Source of the DNA: Lepidonotus clava | Taxonomy: Eukaryota > Annelida > Polychaeta > Phyllodocida > Polynoidae | Assembly (NCBI GenBank): GCA_936440205.1 | Contig: OW387136.1 | Span: 31,601,927-31,665,926, forward strand | DNA: 64,000 nt | Reading direction: 5' to 3' | Shown here: one piece after another, positions 62,501-63,100 of the stretch | How positions within the stretch are numbered: position 1 is the first letter of the stretch | Layout of the letters: the number at the start of each line of letters is the position of its first letter | Program-made: the position numbers and the translations under genes | The notes under the pieces: generated by a model | What the model saw: only the letters and a program-made list of their open reading frames with translations | Told to the model about the DNA's origin: nothing | Database searches by the model: none

Positions 62501-62850
62501 ATTGCTATAACGATACACCAAAAATACACCCTAATTCCCAAACGCTGACACAGACATAATTATAAGATGTATTTCTATGCTCTTGATAAAAAAAATCCCA
62601 GGAGGCGAGCCGCATGTTGGAGTTCGAGCGAGAACAGAATGAGATGTGGAGACAGGATCGGTTACGGGAGGCGCGGGAGGCCTCTCCCCCGCCCCCCTCG
62701 GACCCCTCGGACCCCTCGGCCCCATCGGAGCACCCTTCCCCGCCAGAGGCGCCACCAGCAGCAGTAAACCTTACTCCAGAGTCGTCCAGTCCTGAGACGT
62801 CCGGCCCAGGAAGTGGTGACATGCCTGAGGCTTCTGAATCAACTAGCTAA
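14465..62850 (+). CDS. IP3R/RyR-superfamily calcium-release channel (ITPR-like), 68 coding exons
   Basis: Seen: 68 exons with AG/GT borders join without a phase break into 7,701 coding bases (2,566 aa with the 21-nt microexon, 2,559 without). Order: N-terminal beta-trefoil (about 1-213), MIR trefoil (214-412), RIH/armadillo solenoid (413-1060), central helical repeats (1060-1740), RIH-associated region (1747-1880), linker, S1 (2087-2107), S2 (2142-2165), S3 (2217-2232), S4 (2236-2256), S5 (2266-2288), pore (2300-2318), S6 (2337-2365), CxxC 2383/2386 with H2403/H2408, coiled coil (about 2450-2510), Pro/Ser/Glu tail. Family knowledge: tetrameric calcium-release channels of the ER membrane, gated by IP3 and/or calcium. 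Inference: length (IP3R about 2,700, RyR about 5,000) and absence of SPRY/RyR repeats favour the IP3R side, while S2, S4 and S5 are RyR-like. IP3 contacts and the GGGxGD filter are not conserved. Residue numbers in other entries use this model. Confidence 0.93.
15496..15569 (+). CDS. Exon 2: N-terminal trefoil
   Basis: Residues 33-58, completing a Cys codon split over the intron. Encodes LYIYNGQ and an NVPNPQ stretch that parallels the IP3R NNPPKKF segment. Acceptor ttttttcag, donor gtaaga, phase 1. Confidence 0.88.
15639..15665 (+). repeat. (AAT)n microsatellite in intron 2
   Basis: About nine units of AAT/ATA. Confidence 0.95.
16006..16130 (+). CDS. Exon 3: N-terminal trefoil
   Basis: Residues 58-99. 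FQVHIQNRYK aligns with the IP3R LFKLCPMNRY segment. A basic stretch (GKRHRKL) and an acidic helix follow. Acceptor tcttcag, donor gtaagg, phase 0. Confidence 0.9.
16752..16838 (+). CDS. Exon 4: N-terminal trefoil
   Basis: Residues 100-128. EQNRLHGKPLRYGTVIQ matches the IP3R helix and strand ending GTVIQ, one of the clearest family anchors. Donor gtaact, phase 0. Confidence 0.92.
17783..17860 (+). CDS. Exon 5: N-terminal trefoil
   Basis: Residues 129-154. LRHVFTEKYVHVD is the trefoil strand equivalent to LLHLKSNKYLTV of IP3R. Acceptor cttccag, donor gtaaga, phase 0. Confidence 0.92.
18450..18628 (+). CDS. Exon 6: end of N-terminal trefoil
   Basis: Residues 155-214. FRLLPRYKVNSDGEEVRAGD aligns with the [20 protein letters not shown] region of IP3R. 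Distinctly GC-rich against AT-rich introns. A second in-frame acceptor-like ctgcag 12 nt in would drop four residues; the first fits the alignment better. Donor gtaacg, phase 2. Confidence 0.9.
19319..19412 (+). CDS. Exon 7: start of MIR trefoil
   Basis: Residues 214-245. CSELNLG followed by FTVVHRFSP corresponds to CNEVNSV...WKIVLFMKW of IP3R. Acceptor tctttcag, donor gtgagt, phase 0. Confidence 0.92.
19413..20732 (+). other. Intron 7, nothing recognised
   Basis: AT-rich 1.3-kb intron without repeats or frames of note. Confidence 0.7.
20733..20820 (+). CDS. Exon 8: MIR motif, site of lost IP3 contacts
   Basis: Residues 246-275. GGAIVQILHKHLEGYLSAQG is a MIR repeat like GGDVVRLFHAEQEKFLT. 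The following VFVTGVREN replaces the VFLRTTGRQ loop that carries IP3-contacting Arg265, Thr267, Gly268 and Arg269 of mammalian IP3R1. Donor gtaggt, phase 1. Confidence 0.92.
20848..21182 (+). repeat. Intron 8 tandem duplication (about 165 bp, two copies)
   Basis: Copies at 20848-21012 and 21022-21182 share long blocks such as GATTATGGGTGTATCTGGGG. Contains no exon sequence. Confidence 0.9.
21346..21366 (+). CDS. Exon 9: candidate 21-nt microexon
   Basis: Twenty-one bases between ggttacag and gtatat add VDRTPPK-type residues (275-281) and keep phase 1, so inclusion or skipping is frame-neutral. It falls in the MIR loop where IP3R sequences are variable. The donor is weak, so it may be alternative, or a chance match. 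Confidence 0.42.
21951..22060 (+). repeat. GGATCC-end repeat in intron 9
   Basis: CAGGGGCGGATCCAGGAATT opens an element-like stretch with GAAGGGCGCC. The right end is not clear. Confidence 0.5.
22344..22451 (+). CDS. Exon 10: MIR trefoil
   Basis: Residues 282-317. CATLWQMED aligns with the IP3R KALWEVEV strand. GC-rich. Acceptor ccccag after a pyrimidine tract, donor gtaagt, phase 1. Confidence 0.92.
22710..22861 (+). CDS. Exon 11: MIR trefoil
   Basis: Residues 318-368. VRLRHLPTRMYLTVD is a textbook MIR strand pair. FRLHAKND ends the exon where IP3R reads FELDPTT. The connecting loop between MIR motifs is much shorter than in IP3R1. Donor gtgaga, phase 0. Confidence 0.93.
23040..23107 (-). 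repeat. GGATCC-end repeat with G/C homopolymers in intron 11
   Basis: Poly-C tract, then CTGGATCCGCCTTTGC: the same end in reverse. Length polymorphism is likely. Confidence 0.5.
23272..23350 (+). CDS. Exon 12: last MIR repeat
   Basis: Residues 369-394. SCARIEHVLSGTWLHGNK matches SYVRLRHLCTNTWVHSTN of IP3R. Acceptor ttaccag, donor gtaagt, phase 1. Confidence 0.93.
23571..23623 (+). CDS. Exon 13: end of MIR trefoil
   Basis: Residues 395-412, ending GTYKK. Small exon joined in phase to both neighbours. Acceptor cttggcag, donor gtaaac, phase 0. Confidence 0.88.
23862..24565 (+). repeat. Tandem array A: seven copies of the exon 14 acceptor (104-105 bp unit)
   Basis: Exon-start copies lie at 23875, 23980, 24085, 24190, 24294, 24399 and 24503 (the real one). 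Each unit has a gtgtttcag acceptor, about 60 exon-derived bases and about 45 intron bases. Odd and even copies form two subtypes, so the higher-order period is about 209 bp. Upstream copies contain stops or are out of phase with exon 14. Confidence 0.95.
24503..24628 (+). CDS. Exon 14: link into armadillo region, last of seven acceptor copies
   Basis: Residues 413-454. EVQYMDAFRLRLCQMAHV corresponds to the AEVRDLDFANDASKVL helix of IP3R. The acceptor and first roughly 60 bases are the seventh copy of a tandem array; only this copy continues into the rest of the exon. Donor gtacgt, phase 0. Confidence 0.9.
25004..25342. mobile_element. MITE-like inverted-repeat element in intron 14
   Basis: Ends GACCAAAAAACTTTCACGAA and TTCGTGAAAGTTTTTTGGTC are perfect inverted repeats. 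Many internal CACGAA/TTCGTG words. Target duplication not clear. Confidence 0.78.
25534..25584 (+). CDS. Exon 15: armadillo region
   Basis: Residues 455-471 (GEFKNRDDRFQFLMT). Small phase-0 exon with acceptor tcttacag and donor gtaaga. Confidence 0.88.
26012..26092 (+). CDS. Exon 16: RIH domain, remaining IP3-contact lysine/arginine
   Basis: Residues 472-498. NRRKLVREMQ aligns with NRERQKLMREQ of IP3R. K492 and R495 match Lys508 and Arg511 of the IP3 pocket. Donor gtaaga, phase 0. Confidence 0.93.
26338..26520 (+). CDS. Exon 17: RIH domain core
   Basis: Residues 499-559. VLDLLVALLQ parallels ILKQIFKLLQ. An ungapped match over FEAIYDIFY puts D541-S542-L543 where IP3R has the Tyr567-Arg568-Lys569 IP3 contacts. 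Donor gtaaga, phase 0. Confidence 0.93.
27015..27137 (+). CDS. Exon 18: RIH domain
   Basis: Residues 560-600. ITPTQINSFISLLKK matches ITAAEIDTFVSLVRK of IP3R. Donor gtgaag, phase 0. Confidence 0.94.
27665..27769 (+). CDS. Exon 19: RIH domain
   Basis: Residues 601-635. RYIQLLSALCVVDELALPSI aligns with [20 protein letters not shown]. Acceptor cctgcag, donor gtcagt, phase 0. Confidence 0.94.
28074..28166 (+). CDS. Exon 20: post-RIH beta insertion
   Basis: Residues 636-666. LICKRGSGKEMSLQSFME corresponds to the WLFWRDSNKEIRSKSVREL strand pair of IP3R. Donor gtaggt, phase 0. Confidence 0.92.
28381..28461 (+). CDS. Exon 21: armadillo solenoid
   Basis: Residues 667-693. Opens with a Ser-rich run, then FLEEQLLLFQRLC, equivalent to the ILSYYRYQLNLFARMC helix. 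Donor gtgagt, phase 0. Confidence 0.92.
28967..29099 (+). CDS. Exon 22: armadillo solenoid
   Basis: Residues 694-738. GRNQQCIDTIC then DDVKAQFVNLLI, matching LDRQYLAINEI...LRASFCRLMLH of IP3R. Donor gtaaga, phase 1. Confidence 0.92.
29364..29485 (+). CDS. Exon 23: armadillo solenoid
   Basis: Residues 738-778. FIDVGENTSYSQIMTNAFVY follows the family pattern [20 protein letters not shown]. Donor gtaagc, phase 0. Confidence 0.92.
30262..30378 (+). CDS. Exon 24: armadillo solenoid
   Basis: Residues 779-817. EWIAMFLADNTCMVASETAR aligns with the EFVEEYLRDVVCQ helix and the start of the KNKLTFEVV helix. Donor gtaagt, phase 0. Confidence 0.91.
30915..31310 (+). repeat. Tandem array B: five copies of the exon 25 acceptor (78-88 bp unit)
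   Basis: Exon-start copies at 30936, 31022, 31100, 31188 and 31275 (the real one), each with GAGGGTAG-like exon sequence and a pyrimidine tract. The third has lost its AG. The fourth is open and in frame with the real exon. Confidence 0.92.
31275..31413 (+). CDS. Exon 25: armadillo solenoid, last of five acceptor copies
   Basis: Residues 818-864. VLRVVRALLTFGYVGIARLQ matches the [20 protein letters not shown] helices. The exon start is the fifth copy of a 78-88 bp array; copy four (31188) is in frame with it. Donor gttagg, phase 1. Confidence 0.9.
31820..31907 (+). CDS. Exon 26: solenoid linker
   Basis: Residues 864-893. Ends RIAVDAKYE, the family's VMDTKLKIIE position. The unstructured IP3R insert before it is shorter here. 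Donor gtaagt, phase 2. Confidence 0.9.
32045..32099 (+). CDS. Exon 27: solenoid helix
   Basis: Residues 893-911. ALEILDVMQSMLFHFQVQ corresponds to KIIEILQFILNVRLD. Donor gtatgt, phase 0. Confidence 0.9.
33271..33346. repeat. 30-bp-arm hairpin in intron 27
   Basis: Arms centred on TTGGACACGTGATT and AATCACGTGTCCAA, with 16 bases between. GGACT...AGTCC at the outer ends. About three mismatches. Confidence 0.85.
33517..33632 (+). CDS. Exon 28: solenoid
   Basis: Residues 912-950. KLVALFKDIEIKWADPKIRQ and a helical continuation. Joined in phase across both introns. Donor gtgagt, phase 2. Confidence 0.88.
33922..34018 (+). CDS. Exon 29: solenoid
   Basis: Residues 950-982. WDPLTELSKILDKIFSY... 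ending GTLRTLI, leading into the HxTMHDYPPL-type helix. Acceptor gttccag, donor gtaagt, phase 0. Confidence 0.9.
34623..34730 (+). CDS. Exon 30: conserved RIH helix
   Basis: Residues 983-1018. YNYPGIRAKALLLLQRHFTE is a near-direct match to [21 protein letters not shown] of IP3R, one of the best anchors in the solenoid. Donor gtaagt, phase 0. Confidence 0.94.
35327..35463 (+). CDS. Exon 31: solenoid
   Basis: Residues 1019-1064. Helical, ending LVSAILDKFKE. Follows the QLLVTSQDV segment position of IP3R. Donor gtaagt, phase 2. Confidence 0.9.
35762..35829 (+). CDS. Exon 32: solenoid
   Basis: Residues 1064-1087. KSNYIGQRLLVAYG, a short helical exon. Acceptor tttcgttag, donor gtgagt, phase 1. 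Confidence 0.88.
36829..36863. repeat. Hairpin in intron 32
   Basis: ACCTCTTTCACCAGTAA and TTACTGGTGAAAGAGGT are adjacent inverse copies. Confidence 0.85.
37168..37223 (+). CDS. Exon 33: solenoid
   Basis: Residues 1087-1105. IIPLLLSILERESSSTEQ. Acceptor tcttacag, donor gtaagg, phase 0. Confidence 0.88.
37342..38246. mobile_element. Foldback element with ends made of 15-bp tandem repeats
   Basis: Left arm (to about 37515) repeats TTTTGCCCCCCGGAC. The right arm (about 38070-38240) repeats its complement. Outer ends GGTGACAGGTC and GACCTAGAACC are partly inverted copies. TTAGCCAAG is duplicated exactly at 37333-37341 and 38247-38255 (9-bp target duplication). The interior of about 550 bp has no coding frame. 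Known: sea-urchin TU foldback elements have outer domains of 15-bp repeats. It lies in intron 33. Confidence 0.88.
38508..38669 (+). CDS. Exon 34: solenoid
   Basis: Residues 1106-1159. QKLLVSNTLHLLQLMAKDNP is the counterpart of the IP3R [20 protein letters not shown] helix. Acceptor tttccag, donor gtactg, phase 0. Confidence 0.92.
39619..39726 (+). CDS. Exon 35: solenoid
   Basis: Residues 1160-1195. HVKSIVNFVSIYRDTVPAFV parallels ERVVQHFVHCIETHGR. Donor gtaagt, phase 0. Confidence 0.92.
40216..40346 (+). CDS. Exon 36: solenoid
   Basis: Residues 1196-1239. VLSRLIVVNEQGSLIRRSQT then VMKHFLEGYP, equivalent to [20 protein letters not shown]. Donor gtgaac, phase 2. Confidence 0.93.
40535..40619 (+). 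CDS. Exon 37: solenoid
   Basis: Residues 1239-1267. ILEYYIHLLNLLIHCGP corresponds to LMYHIHLVELLAVCTEG, a strongly conserved family helix. Donor gtaagc, phase 0. Confidence 0.94.
40679..41233. mobile_element. Inverted-repeat element with TCCTACATGTAGGA palindrome (intron 37)
   Basis: GATTATGCTAACGTCCTAC at the left and GTAGGACGTTAGCATAATC at the right (ending 41233) are inverse copies. A further end, GGATTATGCTAGCGTCCTAC, lies at 41633-41652. Non-coding. Confidence 0.72.
41633..41675. repeat. Solo end of the same element family
   Basis: GGATTATGCTAGCGTCCTAC plus ATGTAGGACACCCATA, same orientation as the left end at 40679. Confidence 0.65.
42078..42265 (+). CDS. Exon 38: solenoid
   Basis: Residues 1268-1330. 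FCQNVFPLEELVSLLTHAGI aligns with [20 protein letters not shown] of IP3R. GC-rich. Donor gtgagt, phase 2. Confidence 0.94.
42455..42510 (-). repeat. Diverged GGATCC-end repeat in intron 38
   Basis: A C-rich tract followed by CTTCTTAAAAAGCTGGATTCG, resembling the poly-C plus TGGATCCG ends elsewhere. Confidence 0.35.
43028..43138 (+). CDS. Exon 39: solenoid
   Basis: Residues 1330-1367. DIWLFLQQLSSDIDFC matches NHMWKLFENFLVDIC. Donor gtgagt, phase 2. Confidence 0.93.
43436..43520 (+). CDS. Exon 40: solenoid
   Basis: Residues 1367-1395. Ends KLFYITHAVFDFFL, the place of the IP3R VTEIVMSIVTTFFS helix. Donor gtgagc, phase 0. Confidence 0.91.
43713..43796 (+). CDS. Exon 41: solenoid
   Basis: Residues 1396-1423. 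EFLRLCVLDPEQHQ then a charged helix. Donor gtaaga, phase 0. Confidence 0.9.
44182..44286 (+). CDS. Exon 42: solenoid
   Basis: Residues 1424-1458. YRTMRRAMQRLMQVSGYQQ, basic and Met-rich, before the variable central region. Donor gtgagt, phase 0. Confidence 0.9.
44897..44968 (+). CDS. Exon 43: central linker
   Basis: Residues 1459-1482. SIELLEEARKKSPAWKTLKK, a basic helix. Acceptor ccttttag, donor gtaagt, phase 0. Confidence 0.87.
44969..47424 (+). other. Intron 43, longest intron, nothing recognised
   Basis: About 2.46 kb between the two least conserved exons. Several frames of 60-118 codons on both strands, but none in phase with flanking exons and bounded by good splice sites. Confidence 0.6.
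47425..47575 (+). CDS. Exon 44: central region
   Basis: Residues 1483-1533. Begins MPSILDV after acceptor aactgtag, then RFMDNAEKVLQRPNTV. The weakest family resemblance in the protein, but both phases fit. Donor gtaagg, phase 1. Confidence 0.85.
47640..47752 (-). repeat. Diverged GGATCC-end repeat in intron 44
   Basis: CCCGGATTTAGAGGGGGCGC at the left, poly-C/poly-T and TTCCTGGAACCGACCCTG at the right. Confidence 0.45.
48051..48186 (+). CDS. Exon 45: central region
   Basis: Residues 1533-1578. KLPLQVGFQEHVCQFV and KTDIILRQLQ. Acceptor tattgtag, donor gtaagg inside a Gln codon, phase 2. Confidence 0.87.
48298..48508 (-). mobile_element. tRNA-derived SINE in intron 45
   Basis: Read on the minus strand: an A-box-like GGTGTAGCGGGTTAGG, a B box GGTTCAAGTCT, a body with GTTGGTCCTGATATAGCTG, and an (ATC)n tail. 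AAATGTTCA is duplicated at 48289-48297 and 48509-48517, marking retroposition. The 3' body resembles the conserved domain of SINE families spread widely in invertebrates (name not certain). Confidence 0.85.
48804..48959 (+). CDS. Exon 46: central region, first of twelve donor copies
   Basis: Residues 1578-1630. CLQILRATLHNLIITLPDNW sits where IP3R has KVLQTLREMM. The last roughly 50 bases and the donor gtaagg head a tandem array of eleven further donor copies in the intron. Phase 2. Confidence 0.9.
48904..49885 (+). repeat. Tandem array C: twelve copies of the exon 46 donor (mostly 65 bp unit)
   Basis: The real donor is at 48960. Copies of accag|gtaag(a/g) follow at 49025, 49093, 49161, 49214, 49493, 49558, 49623, 49688, 49753, 49818 and 49866. 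Each carries the exon-derived AACTGGTCCCT and GACAGG segments. A MITE interrupts the array. Confidence 0.95.
49270..49488. mobile_element. 219-bp MITE nested in donor array C
   Basis: Inverted ends CCATATCTTCGTAACT and AGTTACGAAGATATGG extend to about 40 bp including TTTGGCTGATCA. CCAGG is repeated at 49265-49269 and 49489-49493, so it landed in an array unit after the array had formed. Confidence 0.85.
50291..50447 (+). CDS. Exon 47: second RIH-type segment
   Basis: Residues 1630-1682. SKGLVEIAFSLLSKQSTQVL aligns with [20 protein letters not shown] of IP3R, and ALLCCLLFNANPSVQ with AIALLEGGNTTIQ. Donor gtaggc, phase 0. Confidence 0.94.
50807..50904 (+). CDS. Exon 48: second RIH-type segment
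   Basis: Residues 1683-1715. SLSYFESTKEEVFFMVLNDQ parallels [20 protein letters not shown]. Donor gtgagg, phase 2. Confidence 0.92.
51157..51250 (+). CDS. Exon 49: charged linker
   Basis: Residues 1715-1746. Lys/Glu-rich helix (FEALKRKQDSLLEL), as in the charged IP3R stretch before the RIH-associated domain. Donor gtgagt, phase 0. Confidence 0.9.
51386..51529 (+). CDS. Exon 50: RIH-associated domain, start
   Basis: Residues 1747-1794. IMLMLAVLATLCDGQHRGMQ matches [23 protein letters not shown]. The upstream Gly/Asp-rich loop is variable in the family. Donor gtggga, phase 0. Confidence 0.93.
51863..52012 (+). CDS. Exon 51: RIH-associated domain
   Basis: Residues 1795-1844. YLRHQPDNLRPFNIVAEATQ aligns with FLRCQNNKTNYNLVCETLQ of IP3R, and IELLTQLLTTLNEICQG with ALINQTLESLTEYCQG: the signature region. 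Donor gtaggt, phase 0. Confidence 0.96.
52076..52362. repeat. Hairpin repeat family, copy 1 (intron 51)
   Basis: Shares CAACTGTTATTGCCC, AGTTTGCACACACCTAT and GCAAACCAGGGCAATAACAA with 53343-53625. The GTTATTGCCC...GGGCAATAAC arms form a hairpin. Also contains the palindrome TTATTGCCCTCGAGGGCAATAA (22 bp, split here as TTATTGCCCTC and its inverse). Confidence 0.82.
52755..52856 (+). CDS. Exon 52: RIH-associated domain
   Basis: Residues 1845-1878. GNQKNRVVTLDHKVIDYVNS corresponds to [20 protein letters not shown]. Donor gtaatg, phase 0. Confidence 0.95.
52930..53069. mobile_element. GGGGCCGTCCAT MITE in intron 52
   Basis: Begins GGGGCCGTCCATGAACTAGG and ends with TAATAATGGACGGCC, its imperfect inverse. 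A related copy lies at 14071-14156. Confidence 0.72.
53224..53307 (+). CDS. Exon 53: pre-membrane armadillo
   Basis: Residues 1879-1906. LTLYRAIADLVISLLEESSP follows [20 protein letters not shown]. Donor gtgagt, phase 0. Confidence 0.93.
53343..53625. repeat. Hairpin repeat family, copy 2 (intron 53)
   Basis: Colinear with copy 1 from CCTGCCCTC to CCCCTTGGTCTG, with moderate divergence. The two lie about 1.27 kb apart in neighbouring introns of the gene. Confidence 0.82.
53719..53787 (+). CDS. Exon 54: pre-membrane armadillo
   Basis: Residues 1907-1929. VDVKAILRILSVCHNVHR, a small helical exon. Acceptor ttatgtag, donor gtatgt, phase 0. Confidence 0.9.
54904..54996 (+). CDS. Exon 55: pre-membrane linker
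   Basis: Residues 1930-1960. Basic (FGTRLKIRRSNKVG), then Ser/Glu. Variable in the family. Donor gtaagt, phase 0. Confidence 0.88.
55213..55470. repeat. Imperfect long inverted repeat in intron 55
   Basis: ATTTTGTAAATGGAGCCATTGAG and the inverse of CTCAATGGCCCCATTTACAG pair, with further matches such as GACCTTTAA/TTAAAGGT outside. MITE-like. Confidence 0.65.
55508..55592 (+). CDS. Exon 56: pre-membrane linker
   Basis: Residues 1961-1989. NTALKFYIIVCRIREVAP, where IP3R has NIYILAHQLARHNKEL. Donor gtaggt, phase 1. Confidence 0.9.
55828..56031 (+). mobile_element. Second, diverged copy of the same SINE family
   Basis: B-box-like CCAGGTTTGACCCTGGG, then GAGTTGGTCTTGATAA, GCTGAGTGGACC and CTCCAACAATCATCATC in the same order as the SINE at 48298-48508, here on the plus strand. 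In intron 56. The 5' limit is approximate. Confidence 0.75.
56123..56241 (+). CDS. Exon 57: linker strand before the channel
   Basis: Residues 1989-2028. ASVEIVKDDHLQRVYFPIPQ aligns with [20 protein letters not shown]: a strong family anchor. Donor gtaagc, phase 0. Confidence 0.96.
56702..56871 (+). CDS. Exon 58: linker up to S1
   Basis: Residues 2029-2085. RTSPTNKIRDFMRWSTVIIN parallels [20 protein letters not shown], followed by a helix like NWQKKLRAQPVLYW. Donor gtcagt, phase 2. Confidence 0.95.
57384..57515 (+). CDS. Exon 59: S1 and luminal loop
   Basis: Residues 2085-2129. S1 at about 2087-2107 (WNYCLIALSVVINVIMLVTW). The luminal loop that follows has an N-glycosylation sequon at N2119 (Asn-Ala-Thr). 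Donor gtgagc, phase 2. Confidence 0.95.
57838..57993 (+). CDS. Exon 60: S2 (RyR-like)
   Basis: Residues 2129-2181. S2 at about 2142-2165. The HNAFAVLLLLSYFLI segment with a following KLPKF resembles RyR (HTLVSFFCIIGYYCL...PLVVF) more than IP3R S2. Donor gtaatg, phase 2. Confidence 0.94.
58275..58395 (+). CDS. Exon 61: cytosolic S2-S3 linker and start of S3
   Basis: Residues 2181-2221. A Lys/Arg stretch, then a Ser/Thr/Asp-rich linker, then SVFIL beginning S3. The linker is far shorter than in RyR. Donor gtaagt, phase 0. Confidence 0.92.
58631..58754 (+). CDS. Exon 62: S3-S4 (RyR-like S4)
   Basis: Residues 2222-2263. DGYFFAVHLLNLV matches RyR NNFFFAAHLLDIA better than IP3R FFYSLLLFDLV. VIKAVTQNG matches the common SVT(H/R)NG turn before S5. 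Donor gtaggt, phase 1. Confidence 0.96.
59128..59260 (+). repeat. Duplication of the exon 63 acceptor (83 bp offset)
   Basis: Fifty bases at 59128-59177 and 59211-59260 differ at two positions. Both include ccgttcag and the first 25 bases of exon 63. The upstream copy runs into a stop after a few codons, so it is a decoy. Confidence 0.93.
59236..59411 (+). CDS. Exon 63: S5 and altered pore loop
   Basis: Residues 2263-2321. S5 at about 2266-2288. CNTLYEC (2300-2306) matches the pore cysteines of IP3R (CETLLMC) and RyR (CDDMLTC). The loop then reads SVTIIRYGMMGD, five residues shorter than in either family and without GGGxGD. An upstream acceptor duplicate starts at 59153. Donor gtgagt, phase 0. 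Confidence 0.95.
60080..60232 (+). CDS. Exon 64: S6 gate helix, first of twelve donor copies
   Basis: Residues 2322-2372. S6 at about 2337-2365. IGLNIIFGIIVDTFSELRD is almost the family consensus (IVLNLIFGVIIDTFADLR). The exon end and donor gtaaga head a perfectly regular 38-bp array of decoy donors. Phase 0. Confidence 0.96.
60225..60680 (+). repeat. Tandem array D: twelve copies of the exon 64 donor (exact 38 bp unit)
   Basis: GT positions run 60233 (real), 60271, 60309, 60347, 60385, 60423, 60461, 60499, 60537, 60575 and 60613, with a GC at 60651: constant 38-bp spacing. The unit is ctcaag|gtaagatag plus a G-rich stretch. Reading past the real donor meets TAG at once. Confidence 0.97.
60916..60993 (+). 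CDS. Exon 65: CxxC half of C-terminal zinc module
   Basis: Residues 2373-2398. CFIC (2383-2386) corresponds to CFICG of IP3R and RyR, which coordinates zinc with two later histidines. Acceptor ttttcag, donor gtaaag, phase 0. Confidence 0.95.
61202..61321 (+). CDS. Exon 66: HxxxxH half of zinc module and C-terminal domain
   Basis: Residues 2399-2438. GFRYHIRKEHNMW gives H2403 and H2408. The GF..H start is RyR-like, EHNMW is IP3R-like. EYTALDAYV matches E(Y/H)TGxESYV, which carries the Thr used in the calcium site of both families. Donor gtaggc, phase 0. Confidence 0.95.
62167..62304 (+). CDS. Exon 67: C-terminal coiled coil
   Basis: Residues 2439-2484. LKRDQYAFFPLNRALCL parallels RERNLDWFPRMRAMSL of IP3R. 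An acidic heptad-like helix (SKLDTVAEDVRFLV) follows. Donor gtaagg, phase 0. Confidence 0.93.
62442..62501 (+). CDS. Possible alternative last exon
   Basis: After a good acceptor (tataatttcag) and in phase with exon 67, 19 codons (DAKLAITVITIIFNAVMDQ) lead to TAA. This would replace the charged tail with a short hydrophobic one. No family resemblance; it may be chance. Confidence 0.25.
   Translation, partial: DAKLAITVITIIFNAVMDQ
62602..62850 (+). CDS. Exon 68: C-terminal helix, acidic tail and stop
   Basis: Residues 2485-2566, then TAA. A charged helix (MLEFEREQNEMWRQDRLREA) continues the coiled coil and gives way to a Pro/Ser/Glu tail with repeated SDP units. The acceptor (aaaatcccag) has a poor pyrimidine tract, so a different last exon is possible. 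Confidence 0.85.
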   Translation, partial: EASRMLEFEREQNEMWRQDRLREAREASPPPPSDPSDPSAPSEHPSPPEAPPAAVNLTPESSSPETSGPGSGDMPEASESTS

Positions 62851-63100
62851 TCCGTTAATCAATTAGTCATTAAATACTTTTATTTCGATGGTATTGTTAT
62901 CTTCAGGGAAAATATCGTTTACAAGCCGCTTGCAATTTACCAGATGCTTATTTAGACCAATTCAATTTGCTCTCAATCTGTTACAATTTACTAGATCTTT
63001 TTGTGCCTTTATTTCGATATTGGTATCTTCAGGAAAATTCCATTCAAAAGCAGCTTTTAATTAAACAGGGAGCTTATTAGTTCAATTTGCTTTCATAGGC
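62851..63100 (+). repeat. 3' flank with degenerate tandem duplication
   Basis: About 100 bases from 62878 recur from 63007 (TTTATTTCGAT, TATCTTCAGG, GCTTATT, TTCAATTTGCT in order). Probably 3' UTR. An ATTAAA at 62869-62874 lies only 19 bases after the stop. No clear polyadenylation site. Confidence 0.6.

Noticed and set aside
14465-62850. Ryanodine receptor gene
   Set aside because: Half the length, no SPRY or RyR repeats, IP3R-type solenoid spacing. Only part of the membrane domain is RyR-like.
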